This document shows positions 12,591-25,065 of a DNA stretch of 64,000 nucleotides, one piece after another. Both the position numbers and the translations under genes were made by a program. The notes below the pieces were generated by a model that was given only the letters and a program-made list of their open reading frames with translations, did not search any database and was not told where the DNA came from. Within the stretch, counting starts at the first letter, position 1. Each line of letters opens with the position of its first letter. The DNA comes from Planococcus citri (lineage: Eukaryota; Arthropoda; Insecta; Hemiptera; Pseudococcidae), in NCBI RefSeq assembly GCF_950023065.1, contig NC_088679.1, positions 72,292,001 through 72,356,000 on the forward strand, written 5' to 3'.

Positions 12591-12856
12591 GCGCATAAGA
12601 TGCGAGATATTTTTCGAGATAGTGCCCACATACAATCTAAAAAATGATAATTTTCTTTCTGCACAAGCGAATCTGATTGGTAACTTTAACATATACGAGT
12701 ATTAATCGCATTCTAGCTTCGATATTATAGTTTCATTTCATTGAGAAAACATCTAACCTAAAAGTATAAGCTTACAAAGTATCGATGAGATAGGTACTAT
12801 TACCTAGTTATTCTAGTCAGTCGTCTAGTCTGTACATACAGCTGTGATTATTAATT

Positions 12857-15800
12857 ATGGAGGTTTTAAAATGCGTATTTATTCAACCTGGAATTTTGAT
12901 TTTGATCAATTTTATTTTTGGTAAGAATTTTTACCCATTTTTATTGAAATTACTTGCTTATAAGTTCATGTTGACAATCTGATTGTTTGGGTAAGTAATT
13001 TAAATGGTATTAGGAGATTATTGAAAGGAAAGTGAAAAAGCTCATATTCTCACACCCTTAGAAAGAAATCCTATACCAACCTATGCTAATTCAGAGAATA
13101 CGAATTTAATTTTTTTTCCGTTTTATTATATTTTTTGGAATACTCAACAGTGTCTAGGGCTCTTTCCAAAGAAACGGAGTTATTCGGATTTTACCCAAAC
13201 ACAACAATTAGCTCGTTTGAAATTAATGAAGATGAAGATGAATTTTTTTTTAGAACGTTTGAAGTATGTCCATTCCCAAATAAGTACTTAGATATTTCTT
13301 ATCAACATTGCATGCAAAATATAGGCAGCTTTAATGAATTTATATTCAATGCCACTAATGAATTGGATACCTATAGTAATTAATAACGTAGGTATTAGGT
13401 ATTAATTAAACCATAATGTGTATAGTATGTAGCCATTCATACACTGGCTGTCGTTAAATCTGTGATTGGATTCCATGATGAACTATCCGCTGAAATTAAG
13501 GAAATCAAAGATGAAAAAATTAAAAGATTGGAAAATAAAATCAAACAACTGGAAGAAAACGTAAGGATGAAAATAAAAATATTGATGAAATAGGTACTCG
13601 CATTATAGCAAAATTTCATTATCACGAAACATTTTTGAACTTTTCTAGGACGGCCGATCAGAAGAAGAGATTTCAAGTATCGACGAAGAACAGCTATTCG
13701 ACTTGGAAAGTAAATAGCCCATTTCTATGTTCTAATTTTTCATAAGTATTCTACAATAGGTAGGTATTCCTCCTCAAAAACATGTACCTATAAGTAAGTA
13801 TGTATTTAATTTTATTGTGGAGAGTTAGCATGAGATACCTACCTAAAATGAACTTAGGTATTTTAAATTGTAAGTATCGTGTCAAGTACATATTATTTTT
13901 AGGTAAGTATCGAAGTAATTTTACATTAAATTTTTTCAACTTCCAGTTTTCAATACAACATCAGTAAAATCCGATGTCTACGACGAGCATGTAAGTTAAA
14001 CTACACAACAAAATACAAAATCAGTACTAGAGTGTTATTGGAGAGAAAAAAAAACTGAAATAAACAAGCATTTTCATAACTTTTTTTCAACGTGCGCAGG
14101 AATTTCGGCGATCATATTACAGCAGGAAAATGCCAGACGTTTTCAGGTTGATTAAATCGAATCAAAAATTAATTGATAAAATGCAAAGTGTGAAAAATGA
14201 AATCGCAGCAGATCGATTTGTGTCAAATTATATAAGAACCAAACAAACATCGAGTGAATCAAAATTGGGTAAGCAATTGCTAATGTTTTTATTTTATGTT
14301 GGTATAGGTACCTATTACCTATTTGTTTTGAGTTGCCTACGAATTAATACGATATCTGCTCATATATTTCTATTTAATTAATTGAATGGCAATAAGGTTT
14401 ATAATTTTTAGTAAGATAGGCAAGAATTAACAAACAAATAGATTACAGGTTACTATTATTACTTTTCAGAAACCCTTCGTGAAGTTGTTTTGAAACTTAT
14501 GGAAAAACAAGTACCTCCTAAGAATATCAGGGTAAGTTATTATGCTGTATACTAAGTACTTACTCTCAAGTTGCGCTTGAAAATTAGGTAAAAATGAGTC
14601 CATTTTATCTTCGGCAGAAGCGTGAAGAAGTGACGTTTCGTGAGGAGAGGAAGTGTAATTTTTTTCTAAATTTTTTCGCCAGATTTCCCCAAATTTTTAA
14701 CCCTTTCTCACCTGTATTTTTCATATGCTAATTAGCCAGATACGGTTCGAACAAATTTTGGAAAGGGGAGTTGAATAAAAATGTTGAATAATATTTCAAC
14801 TCTGTTCAAAAACGATGCTTTTATGCTTGATGAAAAATTTGAATTTGTTCTCTGAAATGCAAAATCAAAAATTCACAATTTTTTGTGTTTTTTTTTTTAA
14901 CTTTTTGGCATTTGAAAATCAAATTTAAACAGGGTATTTTCTATTTTGCTCGAACGAGGCGAGGGCCAAAGCTCTCGTAAATTCTCAATTCTTTGTTTTT
15001 TTCAAGACATAATTTTTATATTTTCAAAAACAATCAATTATGGAAAAAATTAAAAAATATTGTTTTCGAATTTTCGGAGAAAAATAGGTCATTTTTTGAT
15101 ATTTTAGCAGAAGTTGGGAGACAGTTTTGACTATGGAATGCATTGGAGGACTTTTTTTTTAGAAAATGTATCATTTTTGATGTGAGAAATCAATGTTTCT
15201 ATTCTCTAACTTTGGTCGGAGCAAAAAGAAAAGGTAAATGATCTGGGCTGAGCGAAACGAACATGAAAACATTCGAAAATTTATAAATTCAAGAAATGAA
15301 AACTCGTAGTTTTTGGTGATTCTTCATTGATCATTGATTTTCTCTGCTTAAATACACAATATCTTTTCAATTTTTTCCAAATTTCCCGACTTTTCCCTAC
15401 TCGCTCAATTTTTTCTAAAAATTCTCCACTTTTTGCTTAAATTTTTCTGTCTGGGGAGGCGGTGTGAGGGGGGGGGGGGTGTTGAGACACTCCACCTCCG
15501 CATCTCGGGGTTCTTTTGCATGAAAAATCTACAAAAAATACCTACCAGTGCTTTAAGATTTCGAATCATTTTTTATATTTTATTATTCAACATAAGTAGA
15601 TAGGAGCATAATTAATTACACGATAGGTACATTATGTTTCACAGGATTACGCAAGGTCGGCAATCGATTCGATAAATCTCATTATAGAACAACATCGTGA
15701 AAGATTTAATTCCATAATAAATGAAATGGATGATAAAATTCATCTTTTGAACGAACGAATCCGAGAGTTGGAGGAAAACAAACGTAAATATGTATTTCCG

Positions 15801-16053
15801 AATTTCAAAGATCATAGTAGCCTAGGAACCTATTATCTATTCTTTTTAAATGTCGATAACAATTTTTTCACAATTTTCAGCATCCAAAAGTTCTCAACAC
15901 ACCACACATGAGGTAACTTTGAAAACTATGATTACCTACCTACTTACGTTCATTCATAGGGTATTTTAAATACAGCTGTAGCGTAAACATTGAACTAGAT
16001 ATTTGTTATTTTCTCGTCCATCATAATATTCTTTGAATTTGCAGGAACTCTAA
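12857..16053 (+). CDS. Secreted coiled-coil protein, tandem paralogue 2, ten exons
   Basis: The exons are 12857-12920, 13151-13263, 13426-13560, 13649-13709, 13947-13990, 14100-14268, 14470-14531, 15645-15783, 15881-15912 and 16045-16053. They give 275 residues with the same intron phases as the paralogue at 7132-9586. Five exons and the 9-base final coding exon are identical in length to their counterparts. Exon 2 is 15 bases shorter, exon 4 is 3 longer, exon 6 is 3 shorter and exon 8 is 6 shorter, so the frame is always kept. The signal peptide is almost unchanged. Acidic residues in exon 2 are partly replaced by a Phe run. Both coiled-coil segments (about 80-104 and 243-262) are kept. Intron 7 is enlarged by an ~865-base insertion. 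Frame-keeping indels argue that both copies are or were functional. The function is unknown. Confidence 0.85.
14642..15506. mobile_element. Repeat insertion in intron 7 of tandem paralogue 2
   Basis: The flanking intron sequence aligns with copy 1 on both sides, up to about TTTCG on the left and resuming at GGGTTCTTTTGCATG on the right. The intervening ~865 bases are absent from copy 1. Inside near 14950 is a minus-strand copy of the dispersed word family GCTCGAACGAGGCGAGGGC also seen near 5107, 34663, 46230 and 58808. Near the right end is a G run followed by a purine-rich GAGGCGG stretch. No terminal repeats were resolved, so the class is unknown. Confidence 0.65.
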
Positions 16054-16166
16054 AAAATTGTGGAAGCTTTCATTCGTTCCAGAATTATATTTTGTTCGCT
16101 GATAATTGCGTTTGCTTTGTGTAATTTGAACGTTCAAAAAAATATATATCATTGTCGTTTATTCAC

Positions 16167-16172
16167 AATAAA
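16167..16172 (+). terminator. Poly(A) signal AATAAA for tandem paralogue 2
   Basis: Lies about 115 bases after the stop. The convergent minus-strand transporter gene ends about 430 bases further on. Confidence 0.45.
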
Positions 16173-16599
16173 CTGATTTATTTTATTATGTATTATAATT
16201 TAAAAAAAAAAAATAATAAATAGCAGCAAAGAGATTTCAAACAGAATGGAATCTCTCTACCTTTATAGGTTTCCTCTGTTTTTTCTTTTCAAAAAAATGA
16301 AGGTTGAAAATGAAACAAGGTACCTAGGTAGATATCTATTATTTCTCAGTATTCATTAAATGTTGTTTTTTTTTTGTAGGCTACAGTCACTCAAACCCCT
16401 ACATTCTATATTCCATTTCATCATTCATAATAATAAAATATTCGTTCACTTCACGTCTGGAATAAAATGAAAATTTGAAGGAAAAAATTGAATTCAAGGA
16501 TCCATTCTTTTGTCAATCTGTCTATCTCACGTTCGCCTTCACGTGAAATCCGCATTTCAAAAATCACAATAAGCCTCATGGCTCTGCACAACCAAATTC

Positions 16600-19500
16600 T
16601 CAGGACATTATCCTTTTACACAAATAATACGATAATCTGCAAAACGAAACATTGAATTGAAAATCGGTACTATAATCAAAACGTTGAACTTATCATTAAT
16701 GCTGCTAAATACATTAGGCAATTTTTCAATGTTTTTTTTTTTTTTTTTTTTTACTCACCCGTATAGAAGAAATGTTACAAAATCAAAAGCTCCCCCGACT
16801 ATAAAGAAAGCAGAAGGGAATGTGTCCATGGTTTGATGAAATAAATAACTAAAAATTGGATGACATACTGGTATAAATAGTGAAAAGACATTCAATGCTG
16901 AAGTCAAACGACCTGAAAAAAAAACACAATAGACCGATAAAAAAAAAGAAATTGAAAAATGCAAGTATTTATACCTAATGACGAAGAAAAAATAACTTAT
17001 TAAATTGTGGAAATTTTCCTCTCGATTACTCGATTGTTTTAAAATGTTAATTTAACATCATAATTATTACATATGTGCAACTTACCATATTCGTTGTATT
17101 CAAAATATTTACTAATGAAGGAATAGTGAATGGCGATCGCTGTACCGTGAAATATATCCAATGCTGGAACTGTAAGTAAATGTATAAAATGTACTGTTAT
17201 GTAGATACCGTTTGTTAGAATTGAACATGAATGCAAATTTTTAAAAAAAATATTACATACTAAGGTACAGTTGCCAATTTTGATTCGCAAATACGTATCC
17301 AATGCTTGCCATCGTATCCCAAAATGAAGCGAAGCTTCCAATTATACCATCGTGTATTTTTAAATATTTACTCATTATTAAAGAACAAAAGAAAGTACCT
17401 GAAAAAAAAAATATTTTAAGAATTAAGTACCGACCTCGTTATAATGTCAAATTTATCAGAAAGCAATAAAATCAAACAATCGTACGATTGTCACCTCATT
17501 TGAAACAACCTTATCTATAAATAAATTCAATACACTTAATGTTGTTTGTTGATCAACATACTATAAGTACATACCGAAAGTTAATCCGATCAATTTACAC
17601 ATGACGTATATGCTGTAAGTTTTTTCATTCCATTTGAATCTGTACTTGAAATACAAGTAAAAGACTGACTTTTGTCCTGAAACAATTCAACAAAATGAAT
17701 AACATTAGGTATAGCCACAATTTGGCTCCAGTACAATGGTAACTAAGTTTATAGAACCGCATTTTTATAATTTTAATGTAAGTTTATCTGCATACAACAT
17801 ATTCTAATTGTAAGCTGCAGATCTTATAAGAAAGTAAAAATTAAACGAAGAATATTTTTCAAAATTCTCAATTACATTTTGCAGTTTTTTTTTATTTTAT
17901 TTTCAATTTCTGATTACAATTTTAATTTCAGTTTTCAATTTCAATTTTTATTTTTTATTTCGTTTTCTGTTTTTGATTTTATTTTTAGAAGAGATATTAA
18001 TTTATCCGAATTTATTTTCAATCAGTTTCAATTTTTTATTATTAACCTACGATTTTAGTTCAAGTTCAGTGTTTGGGAGTGAATTCAAAATTTTCATTTT
18101 CAGAGTTTTCCATTTAATTTTCAATTTTTTATTATGAACCTTCGATTTTGTTTTCAGTTTAAGTAGGTATAGTTGAATTTTCAATTACTTAAATTTTTAG
18201 TTTTTGAATCAATTTTCAGAATTTAAAATTTAATTTTTGGGTTTCGACTTTGATTTTATTTTTCAGTTACAATTTTTGTAGATAAGTATTTTATTTTAAT
18301 TTCAATTTTTGATCTCATTTACAAAATTTTCAGTTTAATTTTCAGTTGTTGATTCTACTTTCTGAGTTTCTATAAATTTTAGATTTTGATTCCATTCTCT
18401 CAGAGATGCTCTAACTATATTTTTGGATAGGTACCTACTTATTTTAACCTTTCATTTTCAAAATTTTCGATTTTTCTGTCAATTTTTTCAAATTTTTTTT
18501 CAAAATTTGCAATTTTTAGTTATGATTTCATTTACAAAGTAAGTTTTTAATTTTGGATTTTATTTTTAATTTTTTTTCTATTTTTTTCTTTTTTACTTGA
18601 AGTTTAGAATTTTTATTTTTATTTTTCGATCACACGATCAGTTTTTGATTTCATTTTCTGTTTAATTCAAAATAGTAAACATTTTTGATGTCCAATCAAA
18701 AGGCGAATGAATGGGCAGGTCGATTCTGCCCACATTATTGTGTTTTTAAGGACTCAAATTTTTCTGAAAATCGTAAACTCCAAGTCGTCAAGAGATCTAA
18801 AGCATAAAGTGAAATTAATCAGAAACCTATACTAGTCGGGGAGCCCACTTAAGGATAAATTGCACCCCCCCCCCGTCGATCCTCCGGGGCAACTTTTTTC
18901 TTAAAGCGGGAGTCCTAAGGAACATTTCTAGCCCTTGTACTCAAAAAGAAAAGTGGCCCTAATTACAAAATGGCGGCCATTTTGATTGACATAGGTCAGC
19001 CGAAATCGCAGATTTGGCGTTCCAACATAGGACTTGCACAAAATTTTTCAAACTGTACAAAGGTAGATCAAAAGAACAAACAAAAATTTATCACCTGTCA
19101 AAATTTCAAGTGCTAAAGTGCGTTTTTCGATTTTTTGGCGAATTTTTTAAAATCAATTTTAGACCAAAAATGAGGGAAAAAATCAAAATTTTACCATGCC
19201 AAATCGATTGGAACCTGTTTCAAACTGTTTTGAGCAGTTCTGGAGCCTCCAGCAGATCTTTGAAACTCGAAATTCTCACAAAATTTCACCAAAATGGAGT
19301 TGGAAAGCTTAAATTTATTCTGTAAACTAATTTCAATGCGCTACGAAGTACTGCAGGTGAATTTCAAGTCGCTTTGTAGCCACTGGCGACTTTTTGATAA
19401 TTCCTGGAGCCTCCATCAGATTTTTGAAACTTCAAATTTTCACAAAATTTCATCAAATGTGACGCGGTGAGCGATACCATACCATATGTCGGAAAACTTT

Positions 19501-22500
19501 TTTTTGAGATAATCGCGTTTTCATGGAAAAAGTCAGAAAATATCAAAAAAAAATTTTTTGTCGATTCATATACTATGAAGCCTATACTTTGGAATGGATG
19601 TACCCACCGATCTCAAACACGTCGTTTTAGTGGTGAAAAACCGGTTTTACAAAAGTGCTTTTCATAAAAAAATGTCAAAAAAAAAAAAAAAAAAAATATT
19701 ATGATGTAAAACCATTAAAAGATGAAGAAAATCAAAAAAAAAAAAAAAAAAAAATTTAAAAATGTTACAAAAATAACCCAAACTTTCAAACACGTTTTTC
19801 TCAGAATTTTGGTTTTTGAATTTCAAAAAATACGCAACTTTGAAGTTTTGAAAATTTGTCAGATTTTAATATTTTGAAAATCTGTTTGCACCATTGAAAA
19901 GAGGAAGAAAAACACTACCAGAAACCACAATAAAACGAAAAAAATTTTTGCCGACATATGGTATGGTATCGCTCACCGCGTCACAAATGGCGGTGGAAAG
20001 CTGAAATTTACTGTACACTCCAATTTTCACATCCTGTAAAGACGACTTCATGTGGGTTCAAATCATTTTGGAGCCTTCAGCGACTTTTTGAAAATTACTG
20101 GAGCCTCCAGTAGATTTTTGAAACTTGAAATTCCCGCAACATTTTACCAAATGGAGTTGGCAAGCTGAAATTTACTTCGGAAACTAATTTCAATACGATA
20201 TGAAGTCGACTAAATGGTGGTTTCAAATGTTTTTAAAATGATTTTGAAGCTTCCAGCTACTTTTTGGAAATTTAAATTTTCCAAAAAAGACCACATGACC
20301 TCTCAAAAAGTCGCTGGAGGCTCCAAAACGACTTGAAATCCAACAGCAGACGACTTCGTAGCGTATTGAAATTAGTTTGCAGAATGAATTTTTACTTTCC
20401 ATTTCCATTTGATGGAATTTTTAGGAAGTTTAAGTTTCAAAAATCTCCTGGAGGCGCCAGTAATTTTCAAAAAGTCGCTGCATGCTCCAAACAACTTGAA
20501 ATCCCCCTGCAGTTGACTTCGTAGCGTATTGAAATTAGTTTGCAGAGTAAATTTCGGCTATCCAACTCCATTTGATGAAATTTTGTGGGAATTTCGAGTT
20601 TCAAAGATCTGCTAGAGGCTCCAGAACTGCTCAAAACAGTTTGAAACAGTTTCCGATCGATTTGGCATATCGAAAATAGGGTTTATCCCAAATTTCAGCT
20701 TTCTTGGGCAATTTGGTAAAATTTTGATTTTTTCCCTCATTTTTGGTCTAAATTTGATTTTAAAAAATTCGCCAAAAATCGAAAAACGCACTTTAGCACT
20801 TGAAATTTTGACAGGTGATGAATGTTCGCCTGCTCTTTCGATCTACCTCTGTACAGTTTGAAAAATGTTGTGCAAGTCCTATGTTGGAACGCAAAATCTG
20901 CGATTTCGGCTGACCTGTCAATCAAAATGACCGCCATTTTGTAAGTAGGGCCACTTTTCTTTTTGAGTACAAGGGCTAGAAATGTTCCTTAGGACTCCCC
21001 CTTTAAGAAAAAAGTTGCCCGGAGGATCGACGGGGGGGGGCTGCAATTTATCCTTAAGTAGGCTCCCCGACTAACTTACTTATTCACTGAAAAATCCCCT
21101 TGTAAGTTACCCATACTTATCAAGTCAATTGATCTACCTACATTAAAAAGTTACCCACATAAGTATAACCCGATCAATAATCAAATTAAAAAATATACCT
21201 ATTTTATTTACCTACCTTCAAAATTGAAAAACACCGTAACATGAATCAACAGCAAAACCATAACGATCGGTCTCTTGCTCCCCAAACTCTTACGAAACAC
21301 CATTTTCACACTATCCACCACATCTGCAACGCTGAAAAAGCTCAAATACGTCGGTTTCTTCTCCACCGGTATCGATACATCTTTGATCAGAAACAATCCG
21401 CAAATCAACGACATAGTAGCCAACACCAAACACACCACGTACGAGTAAAAAAACCCCAAACCGGTGAGCAAAAATCCCGAAACACCGCTCCCAATCGGAG
21501 CACAGATCACTTGCAGAGCGAATATAATACTCATCTTCATAGTACGTTCTTCAACACTGGATATATCGTTGGTATAAGTTATGCAAGTATTCAAACACAA
21601 TACAAAACCACCACTGAGAACTTGAAACAATAAATCCGAAGCGACGGCGAAATGTGGAGGTAAATACCAAAAATATGATTGGAAACAGGCGACGAGTATT
21701 TGTAAAATTTGACCAATAATTGGCAGCACGATGAACGGTTTTCGTTTCCGGCCAGCTCTGTCGCTCCAGCATAATGATAATATAGTGTGAATTACCATCA
21801 AAGATACCAGAGAGTATCTGAAGTAATAATTCACATTATTCACGTATCCGACTCCTCGTCCAATATTGTCACAATCGGTGGTTAAGTTCGGCTCTCGAGA
21901 TGTGTCGTTTCGGCAGTTTTTTTGTATATATAAATTGGTGTTTATGAAATCCGTTATGATGTAATTCGTGTAAAATAACACCATCGCTGGTTCGACGCTG
22001 ATGGTTTTCAGAATTCGTTTCCATTTTGTGACCACCATCGGCGACGTTATGGACTGCTTTTTCGCTGAATCGATCATTAATGTGTCGCGACTGTCACGAG
22101 TGTACTGAAAATTACAATCAAACAGGTGGTATTTTAGTATAGATTCGAATGCTCAGGTGAGGGTACTTAAAGTATCTAAGTACATGAAGGTATTTAGGTA
22201 TCAGTTTATTATGCAATTATGTTGGTATTATTTGATATAGGTACCTATCGAAGATGGCATGTAACCGTAAGTCGAGTGGATAATGAAAGAACAAACACAA
22301 TCGTAGCATTATTGGCACAAAATTTTTATAACACATGATCCAATATATGCTCAAAAAGTCTCAGGTACCTACTTGATGATAACAAATATATCAGTTACCT
22401 AATTGTTTTAAAACAAAGAATTTAGTTATATCTTGCTGAGCTTGACGCAGGTACACAGATGTTGTTCATTTGCTCATAAAAAATATAAATTAGATATCTC

Positions 22501-22573
22501 AATCTGTGTTGACATTCATTAAAAAAAAAAAAAAAAAAAAAAAAATGTCAAGTCAAAAACATACTTGGACCTA

Positions 22574-22605
<32 letters not shown>

Positions 22606-22792
22606 ACGAATAATAAAAAAAATTAAAAATACCCTATTAAAAGTCAAAATTTGAAATATTTAAACTGCAATATTAATAAATAATTTAAATATCACTCAAC
22701 CAGATTTTGATTACATTGAAATAATAATCAACAATAATATATTTTGTATGAATTTGGAAAAATATTTTTACCATTGTCGAGTCACTGTGCAT
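16600..22792 (-). CDS. SLC46-like major-facilitator transporter (proton-coupled folate transporter family)
   Basis: The minus-strand exons are 22772-22792, 21216-22104, 17575-17676, 17261-17398, 17086-17169, 16759-16912 and 16600-16636. All phases agree (first intron phase 0, then phase 1, last phase 2), giving 474 residues, close to the usual ~450-480 for SLC46. Family signs are the N-terminal VEP before helix 1 (about 44-46) and an extracellular loop with Cys and N-glycosylation sequons (NDT, NLT). The loop motif SDRAGRKRKP is at about 121-130. YTNDISSVEERT and GSGVSGFLLTGLGFF follow. SLC46 proteins import folates, antifolates or muropeptides with protons at plasma or endolysosomal membranes; the substrate here cannot be told. 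The first seven-residue exon is the weakest part, and an ATG at 22077 is an alternative start. The 3.5-kb second intron contains a 2.2-kb foldback element. Intron 1 holds facing A and T runs. Confidence 0.88.
18833..21073. mobile_element. Foldback element, 2.24 kb, in an intron of the SLC46-like gene
   Basis: The ends TAGTCGGGGAGCC and complement are followed by ACTTAAGGATAAATTGCA and a C run in inverted orientation. The arms remain alignable for roughly 450 bases at each end (18833-19280 and 20580-21073). The interior is built of repeated segments containing CTGGAGCCTCCAG-like words in both orientations. The flanks are CTATAC and ACTTAC, so at most a 2-bp AC duplication is visible. A CATATGGTATGGTATCG-type word also appears in inverted copies near 19475 and 19955. 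There is no coding potential. It is wholly within intron 2 of the transporter gene. Confidence 0.85.
22521..22601. repeat. Facing A25 and T28 homopolymer tracts
   Basis: An A run (22521-22545) and a T run (22574-22601) are separated by 28 bases, in intron 1 of the SLC46-like gene. They can form a perfect A:T stem. They could be two oppositely inserted poly(A) tails or simple slippage. Confidence 0.7.
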
Positions 22793-24574
22793 CTTGAAAT
22801 CATTAAAAATCCAACCAAATTAATCGTCACAAGTCACAACACATAAACGTAAAAATTTAAATTACGAGTACAAACAAATCACCGAACATGTTTCGGTATT
22901 TCGCGAAAGCAGTTACACGAGTAACGTTTGACTGGCGATTTGATACTTCAGTAAATGTTCAAACAGTATAACAAACCGGCTCACACAACCTATGACGTAG
23001 TATTTATGAGTGAAATCATCTGACTTTTAATCAACTCACAACTGACGTGAAGACGAAGAGTAAGAACTTGTAGTATTCAATTGATAGGTAATTTACGAAT
23101 GGTATTACCCAATTGTTCTATTCATCTATAGGTAAATCTTCCCATCAAACACAAATTTTCATTTTTTTTTTTTTAATTTTATGGCAATTTTTGGCGAACA
23201 TAATTTGAACTTAATGGTGCTCGAATTGAGATAATATACGATCTTATACATTGTGAGATTTTTTTTTGCCATCTATGTAGAACGAGTTAGTGACCCTGAA
23301 AACATGAAACACTCACGACGTTGAAAACTTTCGATTTAAGAGTATTTTTATCGCAGTGATTGTCCCTCTTCTCGCTTCCCTTTCATTGAAAAAGTAGACA
23401 ATGCTTATTACCTACGCCGAGGCATGAATATTCATTATTAGTTCGTAATTTCAGCTATACCTAGTATTAAGAACGATAAAATTTATAAATTGGCTTATTG
23501 ACTCGATAAACCTGTTGAATTTCAATTTACCTACCATTAAAACTTGAAACGATTCGAATACTTCCGCGAACTGGTCTGTTCGATGGATTTAAAAATGTTC
23601 GAATTGATGTTAGACGCCTTCAAAGAGCATTTTAGGCAAATATAAAGACACACGTGCGAAATGAGCTGGCAGCGTAAGTACGTAAGTGGCTGATAAGACG
23701 TGATAACGAAATGATAATATTTTTATTTCACCAACTTTAGCATTTTTCGCTTTACTTATCGACCTTTCAAGTTCATAGAGGATTAATTTAATTGATAACG
23801 TAATTGCGAGACGAATGATTAAAAAAATAATCATCGTACTAACCCATATGATACGCGGATTGATTGATTCATGGTGAAAAATGATGTACGATACCTAGGT
23901 ACTTGCCTTTATTACACATACACAATACACAACAATGATTAGAGGTATCATTATTTTATTAAAGATTGATTTTTATGCACCGGGCAGAAGAGAATCAAAG
24001 AAGTACCTACTTGAAAATACACCACAAGCGTAAATTTAAGCCTCTGAAATTCATTTCTCGAATTTTGCTGACATTTTTGAATTTTTTTGACCTGTTTGTT
24101 CGCCTATGAAAAAAATCAAATTAATGGAAAAGACTGAGATTTTGTTCGTGTTCGATTTTTATTGTCCTAAGTCGATTGGTGATGGTTTCGAGTTGTTCTG
24201 GAGCCTCGAACAGATTTTTGGATTCTCCAGTTCTCGAAAAAAAATACTATAAATAGAGGTTGGAACGGATCGCAAAAAAAAAAAATGGGGTAAAGTGACC
24301 TCTGCAAGGCAAATTATAAATCATGAATGTTTTTTGCTTCATGTCAAGAATTTGTCTGACTGTAAATTTTGAGAATTCACCTGGAGTTTTTCCCAATCCC
24401 AACTTCTTAAAAATCACACCAAAGACCAGAAACTCTGACATAATATTAAAATGTGAGGAATTGCTCATTTTTTTTCAACGTGTTTTTAAAAGTCTAGTAC
24501 AGAATTCCTCACAAAATTACAATTTTTGTATGAGCTCTTAAAAGTTTAGCAAAATTTGAAAGTCTCAAATAGAA
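22793..24574. other. No gene seen; 5' flank of the SLC46-like gene
   Basis: The interval is AT-rich with no ORF carrying supporting splice context. It should contain the promoter of the minus-strand transporter. I see no clear TATA or initiator that I would defend. Near 24180-24230 is a fragment of the GGAGCCTC...AGATTTTTG repeat family. Confidence 0.4.
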
Positions 24575-25065
24575 TTTTCTTGAGGTCATTGATCTGTCCA
24601 CCTGCTCTCTCAAGGTCGTCTGTATTCCTGTCTGCCCTCTCGAGGTTGTCTATCGCAATTGTTCAACGTTGACTGCCTGTCCGGCTTCTTAAGGTCCAAC
24701 AACCTGTCAAAATGGATTCACAAAGTCGTTTGTCTAGCTCTCTGAATTTTTAAGGTCAACGACCTGTCAATATGGATTCGCAAGATCGTCTGTTTACCTA
24801 TTTGGCTTCTTATAGGGTCATTGACTCATCTGCTTGCATTACCAAGATCGTCTGTCTAGGTTTCTGTTTGGCCTCCAGAGGTCATTGACCCTACTATATG
24901 ACCTTTCAAGGTTGTCTGAGTGCCTGAGGTCGTCTATCTGCTTGTCTGGCTTCCTACGGTCACTGACCGGTCTGTTTTGCCTCTCAAGGTTGTCTGTACG
25001 TATTCCTGTGCGACCTCTTGAGGTCATTGACCCTTCCGTCTGGCCTCTCAAGGTTGTCCAAGAGT
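24575..25065. repeat. Degenerate minisatellite, ~66-bp unit
   Basis: About seven units alternate the words AGGTCATTGACC and AAGGTTGTCTGT, linked by CT-rich sequence such as TGCCTGTCTGGCCTCT. GGTCATTGAC-like words occur near 24575, 24695, 24750, 24810, 24877, 24955 and 25019. The units are diverged from one another, so the array is old. Open frames here on both strands arise from the lack of AT-rich stops, not from coding. Confidence 0.8.

Larger units (their letters stand above)
9765..16200 (+). repeat. Segmental duplication, copy 2 (holds the second tandem paralogue)
   Basis: Homologous to 6575-9740 from the AATAAAGCCAAATAAAGC word through the 3' UTR of the gene. It is about twice as long because of insertions at 10008-11094, 11131-12590 and about 14642-15506. 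None of these is present in copy 1. Confidence 0.8.

Noticed and set aside
11476..12692. ORFs of 79-104 codons in the foldback at 11131-12590
   Set aside because: Mirror-image translations of foldback arms; the related copy at 27888-29470 does not preserve the frames.
16755..17341. ORFs of 69 and 100 codons read as separate genes
   Set aside because: They are exons of the SLC46-like gene extended into introns; splicing joins them in phase.
21241..21772. Plus-strand 130-codon ORF and a second minus-strand frame over the large transporter exon
   Set aside because: Both are shadows of the 889-base coding exon.
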